From NCBI GenBank assembly GCA_036401755.1, contig DASWUD010000169.1, forward strand, positions 1 to 9,140: a DNA stretch of 9,140 nucleotides, read 5' to 3'. Shown in pieces: positions 1 through 6,715 of this stretch (position 1 is the stretch's first letter; each line of letters opens with the position of its first letter). A model generated the notes under the pieces. The model was given only the letters and a program-made list of their open reading frames with translations, was not told the DNA's origin and did no database searches. The position numbers were made by a program, and so were the translations under genes. The stretch is from DASWUD01 sp036401755 (lineage in GTDB: Bacteria > Pseudomonadota > Gammaproteobacteria > Thiohalomonadales > Thiohalomonadaceae).

Positions 1-1530
1 CACCTCGGACGGCTCGCCAATGGTGTAGCCGCTGACGCGATCGGAGAGTTCGCGCGCGAAATGGAAATCCGATTTGTACTCGGCAGGCACCCGGTAGAGG
101 GACTCGCCCTTGCTCACCGGTTCACCCAATTTCTTCAACAGGTCGACACCGGCGCCCTTGTCCATTGGCGCCCCCGCCAGACGCGCCACTTTGGCGACCA
201 GGTAGTTGTCGATGGCGGTGACGACGCCATCGTGGGTGGCAACCACCTCATAGGTGAGCTGGCCAGGCTGATAGATATTCGTCTGACGCCCCTGCGCCTC
301 GATGATCGCCTCCATCTTCGCCAGCGCCCGCCCGGAGTCGAGGATGTCGCGGGCGATGGCGTAACCATAGCCGCCGCGTACATCCGGATCGAATTCCAGC
401 ATGCGGCCGGCGAGGCGCAGCGACTTCTGCCGCAGATCCTGTGGGGCGTCGGGGTCGTTGCGCAGCACCTGCATCACATCGCGCGCCTCCAGCACCGGGC
501 CGATGCCGCGGCCCACTGGTTGGCTACCATCGGTGATGATCACCTCCAGATGGATCCCCATGCGATCGCCGGTGTACTCGAACAGCTTGCGCAGCTGCAG
601 CGCCTCGCGCATGTGGCGTACCTTGGCACTTGGCCCCACCGGAATATCGATGAGCAGGTGGGTTGAGCCGGCGGCAAGTTTTTTGGAGAGAATCGAGGCG
701 ATCATCTGCCCCTGCGAATCGATACCGAGCGGGCGCTCCACCGAGATGAGAATGTCATCGGCGGGGGCGAGACGCGCGGTACCGCCCCAGGCAAGACAGG
801 CGCGGTGTTTGCGTACCACATGGTGCAGTTCGTCGGGTGTCAGCTCGACGCGCGTCAAAACTTCCATGGTATCGGCCGTCCCGGCAGGCGAGGTGATGGC
901 GCGGCTCGAAGTCTTCGGCATCATCATGCCGTGGGCAGCGACGATCGGCACCACCAGCATCGAGGTGCGGTTGCCAGGAATACCGCCGATGCAATGTTTG
1001 TCCACCACCAATGGGTCGTGCCAGTCGAGGCGATCGCCCGATTCGGTCATGGCACGGGTGAGATAGAGGATCTCTTCGCGATCGAGACCGGATTGCCCGG
1101 AGGCGACCAGGAAGGCGGCCATCTCCATCTTCGAATAGCGGTTGGCGGTGATGTCGGCGGTGATCTCCTGAAAATCCGCCAGGGTCAACCGCTCGCCGCC
1201 GATCTTGCGGCGCACCGCATCCATGGAGGGTGGCGTTTCCGCCTGGGCAACCCGCACCTCCCCCCCTTCCTCCAGACCGATCTGTTCAAAGGCCTGCTCC
1301 GACAGTCCCAGCTCACAGAGGCCGACAATCTTTTCGTCGTCCACCACATTGAGCACGGCGAAGATGCGGTTACCGTTGGCGCGAACCTCGACCTTGGTCA
1401 GCGCCTGGAAGCCTTCGGCGCGATAAAACTCGCAGTCACGGTGCATATAGGCGACATTTTCGCGGTATGTGTCGACGGCGACACGGCGTAACTTGAGGGT
1501 TTCGTTATGGGGGGGCTTTTGTTCACTCAT
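1..1530 (-). CDS. Thymidine/AMP phosphorylase family protein, 3' end outside the window
   Basis: Reading the minus strand from ATG at 1530 gives 510 codons with no stop, so the C-terminus lies beyond the left edge. The family phosphorolyses a nucleoside or nucleotide to free base plus sugar phosphate in the cytoplasm. Residues 1-95 or so form the N-terminal extension found in the archaeal AMP phosphorylase-like branch and absent from E. coli DeoA. The helical phosphorylase N-domain follows (about 100-165), then the catalytic domain with DKHCIGGIPGNRTS (177-190) and KTSSRAITSPAGTADTME (206-223), and a PYNP-like C-terminal domain from about 420. An in-frame TAA four codons upstream supports this start, although no clear Shine-Dalgarno precedes it. 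It follows the ABC exporter gene by 43 bases on the same strand. Bacterial members are usually labelled putative thymidine phosphorylase; AMP phosphorylase activity is the main alternative. The family assignment is firm, the substrate is not. Confidence 0.93.
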   Translation of the reverse strand, partial: MSEQKPPHNETLKLRRVAVDTYRENVAYMHRDCEFYRAEGFQALTKVEVRANGNRIFAVLNVVDDEKIVGLCELGLSEQAFEQIGLEEGGEVRVAQAETPPSMDAVRRKIGGERLTLADFQEITADITANRYSKMEMAAFLVASGQSGLDREEILYLTRAMTESGDRLDWHDPLVVDKHCIGGIPGNRTSMLVVPIVAAHGMMMPKTSSRAITSPAGTADTMEVLTRVELTPDELHHVVRKHRACLAWGGTARLAPADDILISVERPLGIDSQGQMIASILSKKLAAGSTHLLIDIPVGPSAKVRHMREALQLRKLFEYTGDRMGIHLEVIITDGSQPVGRGIGPVLEARDVMQVLRNDPDAPQDLRQKSLRLAGRMLEFDPDVRGGYGYAIARDILDSGRALAKMEAIIEAQGRQTNIYQPGQLTYEVVATHDGVVTAIDNYLVAKVARLAGAPMDKGAGVDLLKKLGEPVSKGESLYRVPAEYKSDFHFARELSDRVSGYTIGEPSEV

Positions 1531-1573
1531 GGAGTCACGTTACCACAACATGGCTGGGTTGAGAGGCATTGCC

Positions 1574-3391
1574 TTAATGGAGGGTTACGGAGCGGGGGAT
1601 AGGTTGCTGCTGGTCTCGCTCCTCCTGTTGCAGCGCCCACATTTTTGCATAGTGCCCCTCCTGAGCCAGTAGTGCGCGATGGGTGCCGCGCTCGATGATG
1701 CGCCCCTGATCGAGCACGATGATCTCGTCGGCATCGATGATGGTGGAGAGGCGATGGGCGATCACCAGCGTAGTGTGCTCGGCGGCGACACGGCGCAACG
1801 CTTCGAGGATGGTCTGTTCCGACTGCGAATCGAGCGACGAGGTCGCCTCGTCGAACACCAATATCTTTGGCCTTTTGAGGATGGCGCGGGCGATGGCGAT
1901 GCGCTGCTTCTCGCCACCGGAGAGCTTGAGGCCGCGCTCACCCACCACCGTATCGTAACCCTGCGGCAGCGAGACGATGAAGTCGTGGATGTTGGCCAGC
2001 TGCGCGGCATCAAAGATCTCCGCCTCGCTGGCATCGCAGCGGCCGTAGGAGATGTTGTAGCGGATGGTGTCGTTGAACAGCACGGTATCCTGCGGCACGA
2101 TGCCGATGGCCTCGCGCAGCGACTGCTGGGTCACCTCGCGCACCTCATGACCGTTGATCAGGATGCGCCCCGCGCTGACGTCGTAGAAGCGGAACAGCAG
2201 GCGTGCCAGGGTCGACTTACCTGCGCCGCTATGGCCTACCACGGCCACCTTGCGACCGGGTGCGATGGTGAAGCTCACCTCGTTAAGAATGGGGCGCTCG
2301 GGCTGATAGCGAAAGCTCACCCGTTCGAAGCGTACCTCTCCTTCGCCGACCTCCAGCTGCCGGGCGTCGGGGCGATCCCGGATCTCTGGCTGTTCGCTGA
2401 GCAGCTGGAACATGCGCTCCATGTCGGAGAGGGCATGCTTTACCTGGCTGTAGACCACGCCGAGAAAGTTGAGCGGAATGAAGACCTGCAACATAAAGGC
2501 GTTGACCAACACCAGATCACCGAGGGTCATGCTCTTGTTCACCACCCCCTGCGCGGCGAGGATCATCACCAGCGTCACACCGACGGCGATGATCGAACCC
2601 TGGGTGATGTTGAGTCCCGACATGGAGGTCTGGCTCTTTACCGCCGCATCCTGCCACTCGGCGAGAGTCTTGCCATAGCGCTGCTGTTCGAACTGCTCGT
2701 TGTTGAAGTATTTGACCGTTTCGTAATTGAGCAGGCTGTCGATGGCCTGGGAGTTGGCCTCCGAGTCCTTGGTGTTCATCAACTGGCGGTACTTCATGCG
2801 CCAGTTGGTGATGAGGAAGGTGAGCACGATGTAGACCACGACGGTGACCACCGTGATCACGGTGAACCAGACGTCGTACTTGGTGAGCAGGATGCCGGCC
2901 ACCAGCCCCAGCTCCACCAGTGTCGGCAGGATGGAGAAGAGCATGTAGTTGAGCAGTGACGAGGCGCTGCGCGTGCCGCGCTCCATGTCGCGCGACAGGG
3001 CGCCAGTCTTGCGCTCCAGATGGTAGCGCAGCGAGAGGCGGTGCAGATGTTCCAGCGCCTTGAGCGACAGTTCGCGCGCGGTGCCGTGGCGCACCTTGGC
3101 GAACACCACATCGCGCAGTTCGTTGAAGGCGGCGCCGGCCAGGCGCAGCGCGCCGTAGCCGAGCAGCAGCACGATGGGCAGTGCCAGCGCGCGCTGTTGC
3201 GGATTATCGAGATAGTCGACGAGCTCCTTGAGGGCGAGTGGCACAGCAACGATGGCCAGCTTCGATAACACCAGAAAGGCCAACGCCAGCCCGGCGCGGC
3301 CACGATAGTTCCACAGGTAGGGAAATAGCGAGCGGATGGTCTGCCAGTCATTGCGTTTGGCGCTGGCTGGCTCGGTATATTGCATGTGCAT
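1574..3391 (-). CDS. Atm1/HMT1-type ABC exporter, fused membrane and ATPase domains
   Basis: This 605-residue half-transporter should act as a homodimer in the inner membrane. The membrane domain covers about 30-320, with six likely helices near 31-55, 69-86, 150-172, 174-195, 262-284 and 292-315. It contains NYETVKYFNNE (222-232), a hallmark of the Atm1/HMT1 branch, whose members export glutathione-linked sulfur or metal conjugates. The ATPase domain is complete: Walker A GHSGAGKST (386-394), Q-loop Gln434, signature LSGGEKQR (490-497), Walker B ILVFDE (510-515, Glu515) and H-loop His546. Two starts are possible, ATG at 3391 and ATG two codons later at 3385; neither has a strong Shine-Dalgarno. 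It is transcribed divergently from the small gene at 3512 and is followed by the phosphorylase gene. Subfamily placement rests on recalled motifs; the transported substrate is inferred from family knowledge, not seen. Confidence 0.95.
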   Translation of the reverse strand: MHMQYTEPASAKRNDWQTIRSLFPYLWNYRGRAGLALAFLVLSKLAIVAVPLALKELVDYLDNPQQRALALPIVLLLGYGALRLAGAAFNELRDVVFAKVRHGTARELSLKALEHLHRLSLRYHLERKTGALSRDMERGTRSASSLLNYMLFSILPTLVELGLVAGILLTKYDVWFTVITVVTVVVYIVLTFLITNWRMKYRQLMNTKDSEANSQAIDSLLNYETVKYFNNEQFEQQRYGKTLAEWQDAAVKSQTSMSGLNITQGSIIAVGVTLVMILAAQGVVNKSMTLGDLVLVNAFMLQVFIPLNFLGVVYSQVKHALSDMERMFQLLSEQPEIRDRPDARQLEVGEGEVRFERVSFRYQPERPILNEVSFTIAPGRKVAVVGHSGAGKSTLARLLFRFYDVSAGRILINGHEVREVTQQSLREAIGIVPQDTVLFNDTIRYNISYGRCDASEAEIFDAAQLANIHDFIVSLPQGYDTVVGERGLKLSGGEKQRIAIARAILKRPKILVFDEATSSLDSQSEQTILEALRRVAAEHTTLVIAHRLSTIIDADEIIVLDQGRIIERGTHRALLAQEGHYAKMWALQQEERDQQQPIPRSVTLH

Positions 3392-3511
3392 GGAAGGTCC
3401 GGAGTGCGATCAAGTGGCATCATTGTAGCTTGGAGTGCGGTGGGGGTGCCTGTTCTCCTGGCATGGCGGCGGTTATACTCGAAGACAAATTTCAGATGCG
3501 GGGAGCAAATC
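3392..3511. promoter_or_regulatory. Divergent intergenic region with candidate -10 boxes both ways
   Basis: This 120-base stretch separates two divergent genes and should hold both promoters. On the plus strand TATACT (3474-3479) is a good -10 for the gene at 3512, but no convincing -35 lies at 16-18 bases upstream. On the minus strand TACAAT (complement of 3422-3427) is a fair -10 for the ABC exporter and would give a leader of roughly 25 bases; its -35 is also poor. Weak -35 boxes could mean activator dependence, but I see no clear operator. The calls rest on the -10 matches only. Confidence 0.4.
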
Positions 3512-3787
3512 ATGGGGATGTTGAGCGATAGCGAGCTGAAGGAGGCGTTGACCGCGGCCGCCCAAATGCGCGAAAGCGGTCAGGATCCCCAGCGGGTGGC
3601 CCATGCCCTGCTCAATCTCCACTATCAGAACGTCCACTACCACCATCTGCTGGAGGCGCTCGAACACTACATGCACTCCGGCATGGCCACCCTCGAACTG
3701 CAGCGGCTGCGCATCGCCATCGACAAGACCAAGGAGGCCATCAGCCGCACCGGCCATATCGAGGAGGAGACTTTTGGTCTGGAGTAG
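3512..3787 (+). CDS. Small His-rich helical protein, function unknown
   Basis: I do not recognise a named family. The ATG at 3512 is chosen over in-frame starts further upstream because GGGGAG (3499-3504) sits at good Shine-Dalgarno spacing and because the upstream extension would run across the divergent promoter region. The product has 91 residues, no signal peptide and no membrane segment. It is rich in Ala, Leu, Glu and His and looks almost entirely alpha-helical. The most striking part is a His/Tyr-rich stretch at about 37-55, with His37, 42, 44, 45, 52 and 55, plus His31 and His82 outside it. Such spacing could bind a metal or form a protein interface; this is inference. It is transcribed away from the Atm1-type exporter and lies 110 bases ahead of the fmdB-like gene. 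Coding is supported by the RBS and by composition matching its neighbours. Confidence 0.8.
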   Translation: MGMLSDSELKEALTAAAQMRESGQDPQRVAHALLNLHYQNVHYHHLLEALEHYMHSGMATLELQRLRIAIDKTKEAISRTGHIEEETFGLE

Positions 3788-3827
3788 GGCCTTAGGTCGC
3801 AGGGGCCAACAAAACGCCTTCTCCCTC

Positions 3828-3855
3828 TTGAAACGCAAGGTTTTATCCCTATTTT
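3828..3855 (+). promoter_or_regulatory. Candidate sigma-70 promoter ahead of the fmdB-DUF502-aspS cluster
   Basis: TTGAAA (3828-3833) and TATTTT (3850-3855) match 5 of 6 and 4 of 6 consensus positions with a 16-base spacer, inside the 110-base gap upstream of the fmdB-like gene. The stretch is clearly more AT-rich than the flanking genes. A start near 3862 would leave a leader of about 36 bases. This is a motif match by eye only. Confidence 0.4.
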
Positions 3856-3897
3856 TCCCGCTGGTTCAATCCGTTCTTTTTTACGAGGTATCGTTTC

Positions 3898-4128
3898 ATG
3901 CCGATCTATGAGTATGCCTGTAACGCTTGTGGTCACCGTTTGGAGGCGATGCAGAAGATGAGTGATCCCCTGCTGAGCGAATGCCCGGCCTGCGGCAAGG
4001 CGGCACTGGTCAAGCAGATGTCGGCGGCTGGCGCCTTCGTAGTCAAGGAGGGGCGCAAGGGCTCCTCGCCTGCCCCGGCGTGCGGAGCGGGCGGCTGCGG
4101 CGGTGGCGCGTGTGCGCTGAACCGATGA
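3898..4128 (+). CDS. FmdB-type zinc-ribbon regulatory protein
   Basis: The 76-residue product starts with the typical FmdB opening MPIYEYAC and carries two Cys pairs, Cys8-x2-Cys11 and Cys29-x2-Cys32, that should form one zinc ribbon. The family was named for a putative regulator of a formamidase cluster, but its molecular role in most bacteria is not established. The start is supported by GAGG about 9 bases upstream. The stop TGA (4126-4128) overlaps the ATG of the DUF502 gene (4125-4127), so the two are probably translationally coupled. The C-terminal tail is unusual: a Gly/Ala-rich stretch with three further Cys (62, 67, 72) spaced by four residues, which might bind metal or simply be a low-complexity tail. 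From memory, fmdB-DUF502-aspS is a recurring order in proteobacteria, which supports the call. Confidence 0.92.
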   Translation: MPIYEYACNACGHRLEAMQKMSDPLLSECPACGKAALVKQMSAAGAFVVKEGRKGSSPAPACGAGGCGGGACALNR

Positions 4129-4772
4129 GGCATGCCTTGTTCGGCCCCTTGCGCAGATATCTGATCGCAGGATTGTTGGTCTGGCTACCGCTGGCGGCCA
4201 CCATCCTGGTGGTGCGTGGGTTGGTGGGATTTCTCGACAACACCCTGTTGCTGCTGCCCAAGCGGCTCCATCCCGATGTGCTGCTCGGCTTCCATATCCC
4301 CGGTCTGGGGGTGGTGCTGACGGTGGCGGTGGTACTGCTCACCGGCGTCATCGCCGCCAACCTGTTCGGCAAACGGCTGGTACGTGGCTGGGAGGCACTG
4401 CTGGACCGTATCCCGCTGGTCCGCTCCATCTACTCTGCGGTGAAGCAGCTGGCCGAGACGATGTTTTCCAACGGCCAGTCGTTTCGCAAGGTGCTGCTCA
4501 TCGAATATCCGCGCCAGGGCACCTGGACGCTGGCCTTCCAGACCAGTGCCGAGACGGGCGAGGCACAGCTCAAGACAGGGCGGGACGTCATCAATGTCTA
4601 CGTCCCCACCACCCCTAACCCCACCTCCGGCTTCTTTCTGATGGTGCCGAAGGAGGATGTGGTGGAGCTGGAGATGAGTGTCGATGAGGGGTTGAAGATG
4701 CTGATCTCCATGGGAGCGGTGGTGCCGCAACCGACCGCCGCCCAGCTGGCCACCCGCCAAGAGGGCACCTAG
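4125..4772 (+). CDS. DUF502 family inner-membrane protein
   Basis: The 215-residue product begins at ATG 4125, inside an ATGA overlap with the preceding stop. No independent Shine-Dalgarno is visible, so coupled translation is likely, and this start places the first membrane helix correctly near the N-terminus. Two hydrophobic segments lie at about 12-34 and 58-82. They are followed by the conserved IPLVRSIYSAVKQ (96-108) and VPTTPNPTSGF (160-170), both characteristic of DUF502, and a soluble C-terminal domain rich in beta strand. The biochemical function of the family is not known. Its position directly upstream of aspS suggests shared transcription but does not prove a role in translation. 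Length and motifs fit an intact member. Confidence 0.92.
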   Translation: MRHALFGPLRRYLIAGLLVWLPLAATILVVRGLVGFLDNTLLLLPKRLHPDVLLGFHIPGLGVVLTVAVVLLTGVIAANLFGKRLVRGWEALLDRIPLVRSIYSAVKQLAETMFSNGQSFRKVLLIEYPRQGTWTLAFQTSAETGEAQLKTGRDVINVYVPTTPNPTSGFFLMVPKEDVVELEMSVDEGLKMLISMGAVVPQPTAAQLATRQEGT

Positions 4773-4788
4773 TCCGCGGTTGCGCGGA
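4773..4788 (+). other. Short GC hairpin between the DUF502 gene and aspS
   Basis: TCCGCG (4773-4778) and CGCGGA (4783-4788) form a perfect 6-base-pair stem around the tetraloop GTTG, directly after the DUF502 stop. No T-tract follows, so it is not a standard terminator. It may be a processing site or a chance palindrome in GC-rich DNA. Confidence 0.3.
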
Positions 4789-4849
4789 ACGGCGCCGATC
4801 CGTAACATTCCCGCCTTTACTTTTACCGTTTCTCGACAGGAAGACTCTC

Positions 4850-6649
4850 ATGCGCAGCCACTATTGCGGGCTCATCAACGAATCGCATATCGACCAGGAA
4901 ATCGAGTTGGCCGGCTGGGTGCACCGCCGCCGCGACCATGGCGGCGTCATCTTCATCGACCTGCGCGACCGCGAGGGGCTGGTGCAGGTGGTCTTCGACC
5001 CCGACCGCCAGGAGGCCTTCCAGAATGCCGAATCCGTACGCAGTGAGTACGTGCTCAAGGTGCGCGGCAAGGTGCGCCGCCGTCCCGCCGGCACCGAGAA
5101 TGCCGATCTGCCCACTGGCATGGTCGAGGTGCTCGGCCTGGAGCTGACCATTCTCAACCGCTCCGATACCCCGCCGTTCATGATCGACAGCCGCGACGAG
5201 GAGGTCTCCGAGGAGCTGCGCCTGCGCTACCGCTACCTCGACCTGCGCCGCGAGGATATGCTGAAACGCCTGCTGTTCCGCTCCAAAATCACCAAGGCGC
5301 TGCGCCACTACCTGGATGACAACGGCTTCCTCGACATCGAGACGCCGATGCTCACCAAGGCGACCCCAGAGGGGGCACGCGACTACCTGGTGCCGAGCCG
5401 CACCCACCAGGGCAAGTTCTTCGCCCTGCCGCAGTCGCCGCAGTTGTTCAAGCAGCTGCTGATGGTCTCGGGCCTCGACCGCTACTACCAGATCGTGCGC
5501 TGCTTCCGTGACGAGGACCTGCGCGCCGACCGCCAGCCCGAGTTCACCCAGCTCGACATCGAGACCTCCTTCCTGAGCGAAGAGCAGATCATGAACCTGA
5601 TGGAGGGGATGATCCGCGACCTGTTCGCCAACGTGCTGGAGGTGGCTTTACCCAACCCGTTCCCGCGCATGACCTACGCCGAGGCGATCGGCCGCTACGG
5701 CTCCGACAAGCCCGACCTGCGCATTCCCCTGGAACTGGTGGAGATCGCCGACCTGATGAAGGATGTGGACTTCAAGGTCTTCGCCGGCGCCGCCAACGAT
5801 CCCAAATGCCGCGTCACCGCGCTGCGCGTGCCGCAGGGTGGCGAGAAGCTGACCCGCTCGCAGATCGACGACTACACCAAGTTCGTCGGCATCTACGGCG
5901 CCAAGGGGCTTGCCTATATCAAGGTCAACGAAAAGGCGAAGGGGCGCGACGGCCTGCAGTCACCCATCGTCAAGAATATCCACGATGCCGCGCTGGCCGG
6001 CGTGGTCGAGCGTACCAGCGCCCAGGACGGCGACCTGATCTTCTTCGGCGCCGACAAGGCGAAGGTGGTCACCGAGGCGCTCGGCGCCCTGCGCATCCGC
6101 CTCGGCCACGACATGGGCATGATCACCGAGCCGTGGCGTCCGCTGTGGGTGGTCGACTTCCCCATGTTCGAGTGGGACGAGGGCGAAAACCGCTGGGTCT
6201 CGCTGCACCACCCCTTCACCTCTCCCAAGGAAGAGCATCTCGACAAGCTGGCTCACGACCCGGGCAATTGCCTGTCGCGCGCCTACGATATGGTGTTGAA
6301 CGGCACCGAACTGGGCGGCGGCTCCATGCGTATCTACAGCAAGGAGGTGCAGCAGGAGGTGTTCCACCAGCTCGGCATCGACGAGATGGAGGCGCAGGAG
6401 AAGTTCGGCTTCCTGCTCGACGCGCTCAAGTACGGCTGCCCGCCCCACGGCGGTCTCGCCTTCGGCCTCGATCGCCTGACCATGCTGATGACCGGTGCCA
6501 AGTCGATCCGCGACGTGATGGCCTTCCCCAAGACCCAGTCGGCCGCCTGCCTGCTCACCGATGCTCCCTCCGACGTGGGGCTGAAGCAGCTGATGGAGCT
6601 GGGCATTCGTGTGGCCAAGCCGGCCAAGGCCGAAGGCAAGGCTGAGTGA
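4850..6649 (+). CDS. aspS: Aspartyl-tRNA synthetase, bacterial type, probably non-discriminating
   Basis: This 599-residue class II synthetase attaches Asp to tRNA-Asp in the cytoplasm. The N-terminal OB-fold anticodon-binding domain (about 1-105) contains WVHRRRDHGG. The catalytic core carries LDIETPMLTKATPEGARDYL (161-180), motif 2 beginning FRDEDLRADRQPEFTQ (219-234), and motif 3 GLAFGLDRL (535-543) with the ATP-binding Arg542. The bacterial GAD insertion lies at about 285-420. Length is normal and nothing is missing. The start at 4850 is backed by AGGAAG (4838-4843) at 6 bases. His30 and Gly81 align with Pseudomonas aeruginosa His31 and Gly82, residues linked to charging both tRNA-Asp and tRNA-Asn; E. 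coli has Leu at the first position. Non-discriminating activity is therefore inferred and would require GatCAB elsewhere in the genome. Confidence 0.98.
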   Translation: MRSHYCGLINESHIDQEIELAGWVHRRRDHGGVIFIDLRDREGLVQVVFDPDRQEAFQNAESVRSEYVLKVRGKVRRRPAGTENADLPTGMVEVLGLELTILNRSDTPPFMIDSRDEEVSEELRLRYRYLDLRREDMLKRLLFRSKITKALRHYLDDNGFLDIETPMLTKATPEGARDYLVPSRTHQGKFFALPQSPQLFKQLLMVSGLDRYYQIVRCFRDEDLRADRQPEFTQLDIETSFLSEEQIMNLMEGMIRDLFANVLEVALPNPFPRMTYAEAIGRYGSDKPDLRIPLELVEIADLMKDVDFKVFAGAANDPKCRVTALRVPQGGEKLTRSQIDDYTKFVGIYGAKGLAYIKVNEKAKGRDGLQSPIVKNIHDAALAGVVERTSAQDGDLIFFGADKAKVVTEALGALRIRLGHDMGMITEPWRPLWVVDFPMFEWDEGENRWVSLHHPFTSPKEEHLDKLAHDPGNCLSRAYDMVLNGTELGGGSMRIYSKEVQQEVFHQLGIDEMEAQEKFGFLLDALKYGCPPHGGLAFGLDRLTMLMTGAKSIRDVMAFPKTQSAACLLTDAPSDVGLKQLMELGIRVAKPAKAEGKAE

Positions 6650-6657
6650 GACGAATT

Positions 6658-6680
6658 TCACCGGGGCCTTACCCCGGGGA
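6658..6680 (+). terminator. GC-rich hairpin after aspS, possible partial terminator
   Basis: CCGGGG (6661-6666) pairs with CCCCGG (6672-6677) around the loop CCTTA, and two more pairs form after one mismatch (6658-6659 with 6679-6680). The T6 run (6697-6702) lies 17 bases further on, too far for a textbook intrinsic terminator. The hairpin starts 9 bases after the aspS stop and ends about 35 bases before nadA, so it could reduce read-through into nadA. The stem is clear and its role is uncertain. Confidence 0.4.
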
Positions 6681-6715
6681 TTCATGGCTAGCCTGATTTT
6701 TTCAGAGGACAAGAG

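Noticed and set aside
61..1491. Three long plus-strand frames (61-666, 401-1066, 805-1491)
   Set aside because: All are antisense to the phosphorylase-family gene, which reads as one continuous, motif-bearing protein on the minus strand.
1679..2959. A 426-codon open frame on the plus strand
   Set aside because: It lies wholly antisense to the ABC exporter, whose motifs are complete. Its His/Asp/Leu-rich product resembles no family and is typical of the reverse frame of a GC-rich gene.
3380..3511. An upstream extension of the His-rich small protein to ATG 3380
   Set aside because: It would cover the divergent promoter region and even the start of the exporter gene; the ATG at 3512 has a proper Shine-Dalgarno.
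3788..3812. A possible terminator after the His-rich protein gene
   Set aside because: Only a GGCC/GGCC pairing with a long loop is visible and no T-tract follows it.
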